DNA of 64,000 nt, taken from positions 1 to 64,000 of the forward strand of contig CAMDTB010000010.1 in the NCBI GenBank assembly GCA_945907245.1, read 5' to 3'. Of this stretch, positions 1-8,816 are shown piece by piece (positions within the stretch are counted from its first letter, which is position 1; each line of letters begins with the position of its first letter). This DNA comes from Rhizobium sp. Q54. Lineage in GTDB: Bacteria > Pseudomonadota > Alphaproteobacteria > SMXS01. Under the pieces are notes generated by a model. That model saw only the letters and a list, made by a program, of their open reading frames with translations. It had not been told where the DNA came from and ran no database searches. Position numbers and translations under genes: made by a program.

Positions 1-216
1 CTTGCCGCCGGTGATGACCGCGTCGTCGTTGAACCCGTCAATCGCTGACGTCGACTGACCCTCGCTGCTGTCCGTCGAACCGCTCACGTCGATGCGGGCG
101 TCATCGGTGAACACGCCGGCATAGAGTTCCCAGTCCTTGGTGTCGAGGCCGCGGAAATAGCGTGCCTTGAGCTGCTTGATCTCTTCGATGGCGAGCAGTC
201 GTTCGATGTCCGTCAT
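1..216 (-). CDS. SnoaL/NTF2-like domain protein (partial, runs off window start)
   Basis: Reverse-strand reading from ATG at 216: MTDIERLLAIEEIKQLKARYFRGLDTKDWELYAGVFTDDARIDVSG..., typical of SnoaL-like polyketide cyclase/NTF2 fold proteins; open to the window edge. Confidence 0.75.
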   Translation of the reverse strand, partial: MTDIERLLAIEEIKQLKARYFRGLDTKDWELYAGVFTDDARIDVSGSTDSSEGQSTSAIDGFNDDAVITGGK

Positions 217-328
217 GAAATGGCTCCGGCGAGAAGAGCAAGGGCGACCAGCCTAACAGGCGCCACCGGATCGCTCCAGTCAGCTTGACGGAACCTGCCG
301 GGTATTCCGCTACCAGGGGGAGGCTAGT

Positions 329-373
329 GGGGCGCACCTGCGCAAGAGGGGGTCTCCGAAGCAGGTGCGCCCC
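329..373. repeat. Perfect 13-bp inverted repeat, 19-nt loop
   Basis: GGGGCGCACCTGC (329-341) and GCAGGTGCGCCCC (361-373). Confidence 0.85.
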
Positions 374-480
374 TGGAAACGATTAAGCCTCGCTTCCGAG
401 AACATCATGACAGTTCCGCAATGAACCGCAACGGCGGAAATCCATCCTTAATCATCCAAGCAAACTCTTCATATTCGCGT

Positions 481-510
481 CCAAATCCTGACGGTCCGGT
501 CAGGATTTGG
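481..510. repeat. Perfect 12-bp inverted repeat, 6-nt spacer (candidate operator upstream of SDR gene)
   Basis: CCAAATCCTGAC (481-492) GGTCCG GTCAGGATTTGG (499-510). Confidence 0.85.
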
Positions 511-568
511 TTGTTGCGTCCCGGCGTTTACGTCAGGATCGGCGCCCGGAAAAAGAAGGGGGAGCTAG

Positions 569-1396
569 ATGGATCTCGAACTGGCCGGCAGGAAGGTGAT
601 CATCAGCGCGGCGACGCGCGGCGTCGGACGGGCCATCGCGGAACGGTTCCTCAGGGAGGGCGCCATCGTCTCGATCTGCGGCCGCACGGCCAGGTCGGGC
701 GATCCCAGCACCACCGAGCCGGAGGTGATCCGCAACGACCTGCCCGGTGACGGCGTCGAGGAAGCGGTCGCGGCCATGAGCAGCCTCGGAACGATTTATG
801 GCGACGTGGTCGACTGCGGCTATTTCGACCAGGTGACCGCGTGGGTCGAGAAGGCGGCGCAGCGGATGGGCGGCATCGACATCGTCGTGTCGAACGCCAG
901 CGCCCTGGGCGGCATCCCGCGGTCGAAGAAGGGCTGGGACATCAGCTACAACGTCGACATGCTGTCGGCGGTGGCGATGTGGGACACGGCCTATCCGTTC
1001 CTGAAACAGTCCGACCAGGCGGCATGGGTGCAGGTGTCGACCATCAGCGCGGTGGAGCATCACGCCTTTGCCGGCAGTTCGCAGAGCTACGGCGCCATCA
1101 AGGCGGCGCTGATCAACTATACCGCGCAGCTCGCCCACGAGTTCCTGGGCGAGGGCATCCGCTGCAACTGCGTGTCGCCCGGGCCGATCTACATCAAGGG
1201 CGGCTCGTGGGACTGGCTCGACAAGAACATGCCGGACTATGTCGAGGCCAACATCGCCAAGCAGCCGTCACGCCGCTTCGGCCAAGCCGAGGAAGTAGCC
1301 GACGTCGTCGCGTTTCTCGCCAGCCCACGCGCGTCGTGGGTGGTCGGCGAGAACGTCGTGATCGACGGCGGCTACACCAAGCACGTCAAGTTTTGA
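569..1396 (+). CDS. SDR family NAD(P)-dependent oxidoreductase
   Basis: TRGVGRAIAERF nucleotide-binding motif, SQSYGAIKAAL (Y-x3-K) catalytic motif, C-terminal VIDGGYTKHVKF. Confidence 0.9.
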   Translation: MDLELAGRKVIISAATRGVGRAIAERFLREGAIVSICGRTARSGDPSTTEPEVIRNDLPGDGVEEAVAAMSSLGTIYGDVVDCGYFDQVTAWVEKAAQRMGGIDIVVSNASALGGIPRSKKGWDISYNVDMLSAVAMWDTAYPFLKQSDQAAWVQVSTISAVEHHAFAGSSQSYGAIKAALINYTAQLAHEFLGEGIRCNCVSPGPIYIKGGSWDWLDKNMPDYVEANIAKQPSRRFGQAEEVADVVAFLASPRASWVVGENVVIDGGYTKHVKF

Positions 1397-1399
1397 CGG

Positions 1400-2617
1400 T
1401 CACTCAGCCGCCTGGCTGACGGGCGGGAAGAGGCTGTTCAGGTCGCCGTCGTCGGTCTCGAGAATTTTCTGCACCCACTGGTGGAAAAGCTGGCCGCCTC
1501 CTTCGTTGCGGCCGAAGATGACGCTGTCGAGCCCGCCGGCCAGCAGCGCCTTCTGCTGGCGGAAGCCGGTATCGTAATCCTCGACCTTGACGACGTATTC
1601 CAGAAGCTCGAACTGGCGCTCGGCCTCGTCCCGCTCCTCCGGCCTGGGCTCGTGCTGCAGCAGGTAGAGCTGGGTCGTGGTCGACTCCTGCGCTGTCTCG
1701 CCCGGGAAAAGCTGCGAGATCATGACGCCGCGCCCGCCGCCGTAGAACGAGGCGATGGAGATGTGTGGGAAGATCGTCCACACGCCGCTGAGCAGGGTCT
1801 CGGTATCCCAGTCCGCCTCGGGCTTCTGGTCGAGCCGCACCGGATTGCGAGCGTCGGGGCCGGGCACCGCCACCGATGGCGAGGTTACCCGCTGGTGCGG
1901 ACCCCAGGCGAAGTAGAGGGCCCGGTTCGAGATGTCGGCGCCGAACGTCTCCCGGTGCAGCACTGGCAGATGGTAAAAGTCCGGATAGCCGTCATAGGCG
2001 ATCTTCCAGTTCGGACCCTTGAGAGTCCGCTTGGAGAACAAATGCCAGTTCTCGAAACCGAAGCTGGCCAGCAGCGCGTCGTAGCCGGAGAGGAACCGTT
2101 CGATGTCGATGGTCGAGTTCGGATCGAGAACGCCCCAGATCAGCCCGGCCTTTTCCAGCACCGGCAGCGGTTTCAGGCCCAGCGTCGACGGATCGACGTC
2201 ACCGAAATCCTCGCGCGAGGCGATCCCGACGAGCTCGCCTTCGCGGTTGAACGTCCAGCCGTGATAGGGACAGGTGAACAGGGATGTGTCGCCGCAGCCT
2301 TCCACGGCGACATAGGTGCCGCGATGGGTGCAGCTGTTGATGAAGGCCCGGACCTTGCCGTCCTTGCCGCGGGTCAGCAGCACCGGCATGCCGACGGCTT
2401 CCATGGCCTTGTAGTCGCCGTTGCGCGGCAACTCTGCGGTCGCGGCGAGCTTCAGCGGCATGCGCTTGAAGATGCGCTTCTTCTCGAGATCGTGGCGTTC
2501 GTTGTCGATATAGGCGGACGCGGGCACCCGGAACACGTCTGGCGCCTGGACGATCGTGCCTGCCTTGGCGTGCGCGATGTTCTGCTTCGCCATCCTGACC
2601 AGTTCGAGCTTGGACAT
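1400..2617 (-). CDS. Rieske-type aromatic ring-hydroxylating oxygenase, alpha subunit
   Basis: Rieske motif CTHRGTYVAVEG...CPYHGWTF; mononuclear-iron region DGYPDFYHLPVLH; likely start MSKLELVRMAK at 2617. Confidence 0.88.
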   Translation of the reverse strand: MSKLELVRMAKQNIAHAKAGTIVQAPDVFRVPASAYIDNERHDLEKKRIFKRMPLKLAATAELPRNGDYKAMEAVGMPVLLTRGKDGKVRAFINSCTHRGTYVAVEGCGDTSLFTCPYHGWTFNREGELVGIASREDFGDVDPSTLGLKPLPVLEKAGLIWGVLDPNSTIDIERFLSGYDALLASFGFENWHLFSKRTLKGPNWKIAYDGYPDFYHLPVLHRETFGADISNRALYFAWGPHQRVTSPSVAVPGPDARNPVRLDQKPEADWDTETLLSGVWTIFPHISIASFYGGGRGVMISQLFPGETAQESTTTQLYLLQHEPRPEERDEAERQFELLEYVVKVEDYDTGFRQQKALLAGGLDSVIFGRNEGGGQLFHQWVQKILETDDGDLNSLFPPVSQAAE

Positions 2618-2825
2618 GCTTTCCTCCGTGCAGTCCTGAATGTCGCGCACAGGCGACACCCGATCGGCGACGTCCGCATTGATTAGGATCAGCGGTGTTC
2701 AGAGCAGCGGCAGGTGGAGATTGGTGAACTGTCTTGTGGTCGTGACTCGACGACCGCGACGTGAATCGGGATCCTGGAAAAATGTCCTGCGGACGGGAAC
2801 GCGAGGGGGACCGGGACGCGAGAGT

Positions 2826-3473
2826 TCAGGCGTCTTCGATCTTGATGATGCCGGCGTCGACGCAGCGGTTGAGCAGCGTGGTCAGGGTCAGCAGCTGCTG
2901 ATAGTAGACGTCCATCGCATCGTCGCTCTGGAGCGTCCCCGGCTTCAGCCGGTAGCCGCCTCGTTCGTCCTCGACCAGGAAGCCGTCGGCGATCATTTCC
3001 TTGATCTTGCGGCGCACCGTCTCGCGCGGGATGCCGGTGGACTCGGCGATCGACAGGGCGTTGACGGGCACCTGAAGCTCGGCCGGCACCGGGTCGGTAA
3101 GGGCTTCGTACCGCGCGCCTTCGGGCCGGGACATCAGCCGGCTGACGCTGGCGACACCGATGGCGTGGATGATCAGCACCTTGGCGAAGTCGGACTGGAA
3201 GGCCGACTGGTAGCGCGGGAGCATTTCGCAAAGCAGAACGCCGAACTCGTAGGCGAAGACCCGCGACTTTTCGTCGAGCTTGGCGCGGTTCGATGGAACC
3301 AGACGCTTCTTGTTCACCCGTCCATCCCTGGCTTGGACCGGCATGTAGCGCCAGCCCCGGCTATCGGGCACCGTGTTCCGTGCTGACGTTGCGTCGGTCG
3401 ACACTTCGATCCCCATTCCGCACACTGCGGTAACTGCAATCGTTATGAGGCACCGGGGACTCCCGGGCAACAT
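2826..3473 (-). CDS. Winged-helix transcriptional regulator (start uncertain, possibly downstream of the ORF start)
   Basis: NALSIAESTGIPRETVRRKIKEMIADGFLVEDERGGYRL wHTH signature. Confidence 0.7.
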   Translation of the reverse strand: MLPGSPRCLITIAVTAVCGMGIEVSTDATSARNTVPDSRGWRYMPVQARDGRVNKKRLVPSNRAKLDEKSRVFAYEFGVLLCEMLPRYQSAFQSDFAKVLIIHAIGVASVSRLMSRPEGARYEALTDPVPAELQVPVNALSIAESTGIPRETVRRKIKEMIADGFLVEDERGGYRLKPGTLQSDDAMDVYYQQLLTLTTLLNRCVDAGIIKIEDA

Positions 3474-3544
3474 ATATTTTGAATTTGATCTAAATTAAAA
3501 AAATATGCTCGGGCTGACGTAGCCGCCGTGGGCACTTCCGGACC

Positions 3545-4645
3545 TCAGGTTATCACTGCCTCGCGCGTGCGCACCCTGCCGCTGAGATATTCGTTGAGCG
3601 GCCGCAGCGACGGAATGTGGCTGAAGATCACGTTCATCACCACCGTGATCGGCACCGCCATCAGCGCGCCGGGAATGCCCCACAGCCAGGTCCAGATTAC
3701 CACCGACAGGAACACGATCACCGGATTGAGGGTGAAGCGGCGGCCGAGCAGGCTGGGGGTGATGAAGCTGGCCTCGAGCACATGGAAGACCGTGTAGATG
3801 GCGGGCGCCAGCAGCGCATCGCCGATGCCGGGGAACTGCAGGAGCGCGGCCACCGTCACAAGGCTGACGCCGACCAGATAACCGATATACGGAATGAAGT
3901 TCAGCACCGCGGCCATGATGCCCCAGAACAGCGCGTTGTTCAGGCCGATGGCATAGAGTCCGCCGCCGATCACCGCGCCCAGCGCCACGTTGATCAACAA
4001 GATGGTGATCAGGTAGGCGGACACCTCGCGTTCGATATTGTTGATGATCGACACCACGGCACGCTTGTCGTGGAACGTCGGCATCAGCCGGACGGTCTTC
4101 TCCTTGAACATGTCGCCGGCGGCCAGCAGGAAGTACAGCAGCACCAGCATCATGGCGAGGTTGATGCCGATGCGCTGGATGCCGCCGACCATGCGCTCCA
4201 TGATCGACGGCGAGGCGGCGACGATCGTGGTGGTGCGCTTCTTGCGGTCGGCATTGGTCAAGTTCATGACATCGGTCGAGGCCTTCTGCACCGTCTCGAC
4301 GGACTCCCGCACCGGCCGGAACTTGCGGTCGAGCTGCTTGACGATCTTCGGAGCCCGGTCGATCCAGTCGGCCGCGGGCTTGGCGACAGCCGTCACCGCC
4401 AGTGCCGCCACGCCGATCAGCGCCGCCAGCACAACGGCGGCGAGCAGCGGCGAGGGCACGCCGCGCCGCGCCAGCGGCCGGATCAGCGGCGCGAAGGTGA
4501 ATCCCATCAGGATCGCGCCAACCAGCGGGATGAAGACGTCGGCCGCGAAATACAGGCTGGCGATCACCGCACAGACGAACAGTCCGACAAGGGAGATATG
4601 AGCCCAGCGCTGCAGCTTTTCTGGCGGGGGCGACATTGGCGTCAT
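3545..4645 (-). CDS. AI-2E family transporter
   Basis: Multi-TM protein with LNFIPYIGYLVG...LLPSLLGRRFTLNPVIVFLSVVIWTWLWGIPGALMAVPITVV-type signature. Confidence 0.85.
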   Translation of the reverse strand: MTPMSPPPEKLQRWAHISLVGLFVCAVIASLYFAADVFIPLVGAILMGFTFAPLIRPLARRGVPSPLLAAVVLAALIGVAALAVTAVAKPAADWIDRAPKIVKQLDRKFRPVRESVETVQKASTDVMNLTNADRKKRTTTIVAASPSIMERMVGGIQRIGINLAMMLVLLYFLLAAGDMFKEKTVRLMPTFHDKRAVVSIINNIEREVSAYLITILLINVALGAVIGGGLYAIGLNNALFWGIMAAVLNFIPYIGYLVGVSLVTVAALLQFPGIGDALLAPAIYTVFHVLEASFITPSLLGRRFTLNPVIVFLSVVIWTWLWGIPGALMAVPITVVMNVIFSHIPSLRPLNEYLSGRVRTREAVIT

Positions 4646-4759
4646 CGAACGGGGACCGATTTGAGGAACCGCACAATAGCACCACGGACCGTAATCGCCC
4701 GCAACTATCCAACCGGTGATGCGGCAACGATGGGTAACCGATCAGAGTTCCGTTTGTGG

Positions 4760-5641
4760 CTAGAGATCCCGCGCGTTGAAGGTGTCGCAGGCATCGAGCG
4801 CGCCGGCCTGCATGCCCTGCCGGAACCAGCGAACCCGCTGCGCCGAGCTGCCGTGGGTGAAGGCATCGGGGACGACATGGCCCTGCGCCTGCTTCTGCAG
4901 CCGGTCGTCGCCGATGGCGCTGGCGGCGGTCAGCGCCTCCTCGACGTCGCCCGCTTCCAGCATGTCGCGGCTGCGCTGGGCGTGATGGGCCCAGACGCCG
5001 GCCAGGCAGTCGGCCTGCAGTTCCAGCCGGACCGACATGGCGTTTTCCTCGGCCTGGCTGACCGTGCCGCGCAGGCGATGGACCTGCTGGGAGATGCCGA
5101 GCAGGGTCTGCACGTGATGGCCGATCTCGTGGGCGATCACATAGGCCTGGGCGAAGTCGCCAGGGGCGCCGAAGCGCTGGCCCAGTTCGTCGAAGAAGCT
5201 GGTGTCCAGATACACCTTGCGGTCGCCGGGACAGTAGAACGGCCCGCTGGCCGATTGGGCGAAGCCGCAGGCCGACTGAACCTCGCCGCTGAACAGCACC
5301 AGCCTGGGCTCCTCGTAGCCGCGGCCCATCTGCTCGAACAGGGCATGCCAGGTATCTTCCGTCTCGGCGAGGACGGTGGCGACGAAGGCCCGGTTCTCCT
5401 CCGCTTCGGGAGTGGAAGTGTCGACGGCCTGCGTCGGCGCCTGCGGCGAGCCGCCACCCAGGAAAACGGAAGGATCGACGCCGAAATAGAGGCCGACCAG
5501 CACCACGACGATGGTGCCGACGATGCCGAGTTTACCGCCGCCGCCACCACCGCCAGGCAGGCGGAACCCGCCCATGCCCGAGCCGCCCTGGCCGCGCAAG
5601 TCCTCGATATTGGCGCTCTCGCGGCGACCGCGCCAACGCAT
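4760..5641 (-). CDS. Neutral zinc metallopeptidase family protein (YpfJ/KPN_02809-like)
   Basis: AYVIAHEIGHHVQTLLG zinc motif, VYLDTSFFDEL, LQADCLAGVWAHHAQ; N-terminal Gly-rich/TM segment. Confidence 0.9.
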   Translation of the reverse strand: MRWRGRRESANIEDLRGQGGSGMGGFRLPGGGGGGGKLGIVGTIVVVLVGLYFGVDPSVFLGGGSPQAPTQAVDTSTPEAEENRAFVATVLAETEDTWHALFEQMGRGYEEPRLVLFSGEVQSACGFAQSASGPFYCPGDRKVYLDTSFFDELGQRFGAPGDFAQAYVIAHEIGHHVQTLLGISQQVHRLRGTVSQAEENAMSVRLELQADCLAGVWAHHAQRSRDMLEAGDVEEALTAASAIGDDRLQKQAQGHVVPDAFTHGSSAQRVRWFRQGMQAGALDACDTFNARDL

Positions 5642-5731
5642 GGAAGCCTCCCGAAATCGTCCGGTTCAACGGTAGTGGAGAGCATGGGACGCCACAAGCG
5701 GGCCGAAGGTTCCGGGGCCCGGAAGAAACGC

Positions 5732-5914
5732 CTATTTCTTAGGGCCGAACAACAGCCACAGGATGAGGCCGAGCACCGGCAGCAGCAGGATCACCACGAT
5801 CCAGATCGCCTTCGCCAGCGCACCCGCGCCGCTCTGAATCACGCGGATGATGGCGTAGATGTCGAGTACGAGGATGATGAGGCCGAGCAGGCCGGAATAC
5901 TTGAAGTCGAGCAT
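5732..5914 (-). CDS. Small membrane protein, phospholipase D N-terminal-like (PLDc_N)
   Basis: 60 aa, LGLIILVLDIYAIIRVIQSGAGALAKAIWIVVILLLPVLGLILWLLFGPK. Confidence 0.75.
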   Translation of the reverse strand: MLDFKYSGLLGLIILVLDIYAIIRVIQSGAGALAKAIWIVVILLLPVLGLILWLLFGPKK

Positions 5915-5978
5915 GGGGCGATTCTCCGGAAATGGCGGCGGCCAGCCTAACTGGTTGCGGTGTCAGGTGTAAGCGCGT

Positions 5979-7427
5979 TCAGCCGAGGTCGTATTCCACC
6001 CACAGTTCGCGCATTGGCACCAGACCGATGGGAGCCAGGGTGACGCCGTCTACGTCCTTGGGCATGGCGTCGGGCTTGACCCGCACATTCTTCATCCGCC
6101 GGATCAGCACGCTCGAGCCCAACGTCGCTTCCTGCTCGGAAATCCACGCGCCCGGGCAGAAGTGTGGGCCGACGCCGAACGACATGTGGCTGGACTTCTG
6201 GCCATCGCTGAATCCGCTACGCAGCAGCTTGCCGCTGTAGAGGTCGTTCCGCAGGATGTTGAAGCTGTCGGCGTCCCGAAACACCCTGTCGTCCCGGTTG
6301 GCGGCATGGTTCACCATCAGCACCAGCGATCCAGCTGGTATCCTAACACCGTACATCTCGATGTCGTAGGTGGTGTTCTTGGGCTGGGCGCCGCCGGCCG
6401 GGATGGCGCAGCGCAGGCCTTCGTGGAATGCGGCGAGCCAGAGGCTTTCATTGGCCCGGACCGCGTCGAGCTGGTCCGGATGCTGCAGCAGCAGGTACCA
6501 CAAGTTCATGATGGCGCCGCGGGTGGTCTCGCCGCCGCCGCCGACCAGCAACGCGATGTTCGAGGTGATCTCCTCGGTCGACAGGTAGTCTCCGTCTATC
6601 CTGGTCTCGCACAGCGAGGTGATGATGTCCTTGCCGACCGGGTTGCCGGCCTCGTCATGGAGGAAATGCGGCCTGGCCCGCCGCGCCCGCACCAGTTCCT
6701 CGACATAGTCTTCCAGGTCCTGCCGTGCGGCGAGGCCGAGGCCGTGGGTTTCGGTCGCGCCGCCGAAGCCGTTCATCATGGCGTTGTACCAGAAGTAGAA
6801 ATTGGCGCGTGCCTCGTTGGGCAGGCCGAGCAGGTAGCCGACGACGCGGATCGGAAACTCGTTGGCGAATCCCTTGCCCAGGGCCACGGACCGGACGCCG
6901 TCGCGGTCGTGGCAGATGGTGGGGTCGTTCGCCGTGTCCCAGGAGTCGATCAGCTCCTCGGCGATTCGGGTGATGGCGGGCGTGCGCAGCTTGAGGGCCT
7001 GACCAACGAGATGCTGGCCGTAGAGGTTGCGGCGTCGCCGGTTCTCCGGACCGCTCAACTCCAACTGGGTGTTGCCCAGCACGGTGTTGGAGGCGCCCTT
7101 GCCGATGGTGTTGAACACCACGTCGTCGTTGGCGCAGGCCTTCACGTCGTCGAAGCGAGTGACGTAGTAGCAGTTGTGCAGCGCGTCGTGGAACACCGGG
7201 TAGTGGTCGCGCAGGATGCGGAAATAGGGGTAGGGGTTGCGGTTGTATTCGGCTGAGCTGAACAGCCGCGGGTCGATCAGCGGCGTGCCGTCGGGCGCGT
7301 GTCCCATGTCGGCGGCCTGGCCCAGCGGCATCAGCGGAATGTCGCCCGCACCGGGTGGCGGGCTGGCGCCGAACTCCTGGCCGATGGCGTCGGCCAGCGT
7401 GCTGGCAAAAGGACAGATGGACTCCAT
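5979..7427 (-). CDS. Cytochrome P450
   Basis: Heme-binding motif FGVGPHFCPGAWI; GGGETTRGAI I-helix; EGLRCAIP (ExxR); likely start MESICPFAS at 7427. Confidence 0.92.
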   Translation of the reverse strand: MESICPFASTLADAIGQEFGASPPPGAGDIPLMPLGQAADMGHAPDGTPLIDPRLFSSAEYNRNPYPYFRILRDHYPVFHDALHNCYYVTRFDDVKACANDDVVFNTIGKGASNTVLGNTQLELSGPENRRRRNLYGQHLVGQALKLRTPAITRIAEELIDSWDTANDPTICHDRDGVRSVALGKGFANEFPIRVVGYLLGLPNEARANFYFWYNAMMNGFGGATETHGLGLAARQDLEDYVEELVRARRARPHFLHDEAGNPVGKDIITSLCETRIDGDYLSTEEITSNIALLVGGGGETTRGAIMNLWYLLLQHPDQLDAVRANESLWLAAFHEGLRCAIPAGGAQPKNTTYDIEMYGVRIPAGSLVLMVNHAANRDDRVFRDADSFNILRNDLYSGKLLRSGFSDGQKSSHMSFGVGPHFCPGAWISEQEATLGSSVLIRRMKNVRVKPDAMPKDVDGVTLAPIGLVPMRELWVEYDLG

Positions 7428-7556
7428 GCGCGTCTCCTCCCCGCGAAAATGGTATCCGAGCAGGGCCTTCGGCGATACCGCGAAGAAGCGGCGGGGATTC
7501 CGTCCGCCGCGCCGATGCTCTAAGCTGGCGCGATCACACTGTCCAAGGGAGGGACG

Positions 7557-8564
7557 ATGCCGCGCGCCCCGTTTGCGCTGATCCTGGTGCTGGTTGCCGC
7601 CGTAGCGGGCTGCGATCGCGAGGCGCCGAAGCCGCCGCCCGCCCCGGCGCCGGTCAAGGCGGCCGCGCCGCACGTGAAGGAGGCGCCGCCCCAGGCCGAG
7701 GAGCCGCCACCGCCCCCTGTCGACCTCGCCGGGCTGGACGAAGACGCCGCGCTGGTCGCGCTGATGAAGCACGAGGTGACGGCCGATGACGACCCGGACC
7801 AGCAGGCCCTGGCCCGGTTCGCGGCGACGGACGCCGACACGCTGCTGGCGAAGCCGTCGGATTTGCTGCCGGATTATCTGAAGCCGACCGACGCCGCTGC
7901 CGCCGCCGAACTCGCCCAGTCCAGCCTACAGCTTGTCGAGCAGCAGGTGCCCGCCGACATCCGGAACGCGATCCGCGCCGGCGGCAAGGTGAAGGTGTTG
8001 ATGGCCGAGGGCTGCGGCGCCGACGTCGGCACGGTGCTCGGCGTCCCCAACGATTATGACGAAGGCTCGGCGCAGCAATATCTCGACCAGGCGCGGTTCG
8101 ACCTGGCCCTGGAGCGCGAGAAGATGAAGTCGATGGCGCTGCCCGCCGACTTCCGCGACATGGAGGGTGACCAGGAGGCGATCGCCGCCGTCAACCGGCA
8201 GCTGTTCGACCTGCACCGCAGCGGCAGGACAACGGACATCCTGGTCGTCATCGACCTGTCGGCCGGGTGCGCCACCGAGGACCGTCAGGTGACGCTGGTC
8301 ACTGATCCGCCCTTCGAAAGCCTGCGCATCCTGCCGGCGTTCTATTTCACGGTCTGCAGCCAGCGGGCCGAGGACGCCTGGGCGCCGGAGCTGTGCCGCT
8401 GGTGGGAGGGGGTGACGCAGCCGCTGACCATGGATCAGGGCACTTACTATTACGTGGCAAAATGGCCTGATGGGCTGGAAAAGCGCGGCCGGTTCGTCAT
8501 CGACGACCTGGTGACCGAGGCCATCGAGGAAGGCCAGGACACGCTGACCCTGGACATCCGCTAA
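7557..8564 (+). CDS. Putative lipoprotein of unknown function
   Basis: Signal peptide ALILVLVAAVAGC followed by Pro/Ala-rich linker; no recognised domain. Confidence 0.7.
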   Translation: MPRAPFALILVLVAAVAGCDREAPKPPPAPAPVKAAAPHVKEAPPQAEEPPPPPVDLAGLDEDAALVALMKHEVTADDDPDQQALARFAATDADTLLAKPSDLLPDYLKPTDAAAAAELAQSSLQLVEQQVPADIRNAIRAGGKVKVLMAEGCGADVGTVLGVPNDYDEGSAQQYLDQARFDLALEREKMKSMALPADFRDMEGDQEAIAAVNRQLFDLHRSGRTTDILVVIDLSAGCATEDRQVTLVTDPPFESLRILPAFYFTVCSQRAEDAWAPELCRWWEGVTQPLTMDQGTYYYVAKWPDGLEKRGRFVIDDLVTEAIEEGQDTLTLDIR

Positions 8565-8816
8565 CCGATGTCGCTGCTCGCTGGCGGCGAGGCCTGCGCA
8601 AAGGGAGGAATTGATCACCGAATTGCCGACTTTCCTTGCCCGCGGGCTCGACGGCGCGGCCAGCCTCCAACGAGGTAACACCGCAGGCTCTGATGACAAG
8701 CAGTCAGCCCTGTCCTAGACTCGGCGTAGGTCGGCTCGTCGTTCTGTCAGCTTGTTTGCGGTCGCGCGCAAAGTCCGCCGCGAGGGGAGCGGTGTGGTCC
8801 GGGTTGGAGGGACGTG

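Noticed and set aside
3617-5950. 777-aa plus-strand ORF opposite the AI-2E and zinc peptidase genes
   Set aside because: Antisense shadow of well-supported minus-strand genes in high-GC DNA; composition is Arg/Gly/His/Asp-rich with no domain
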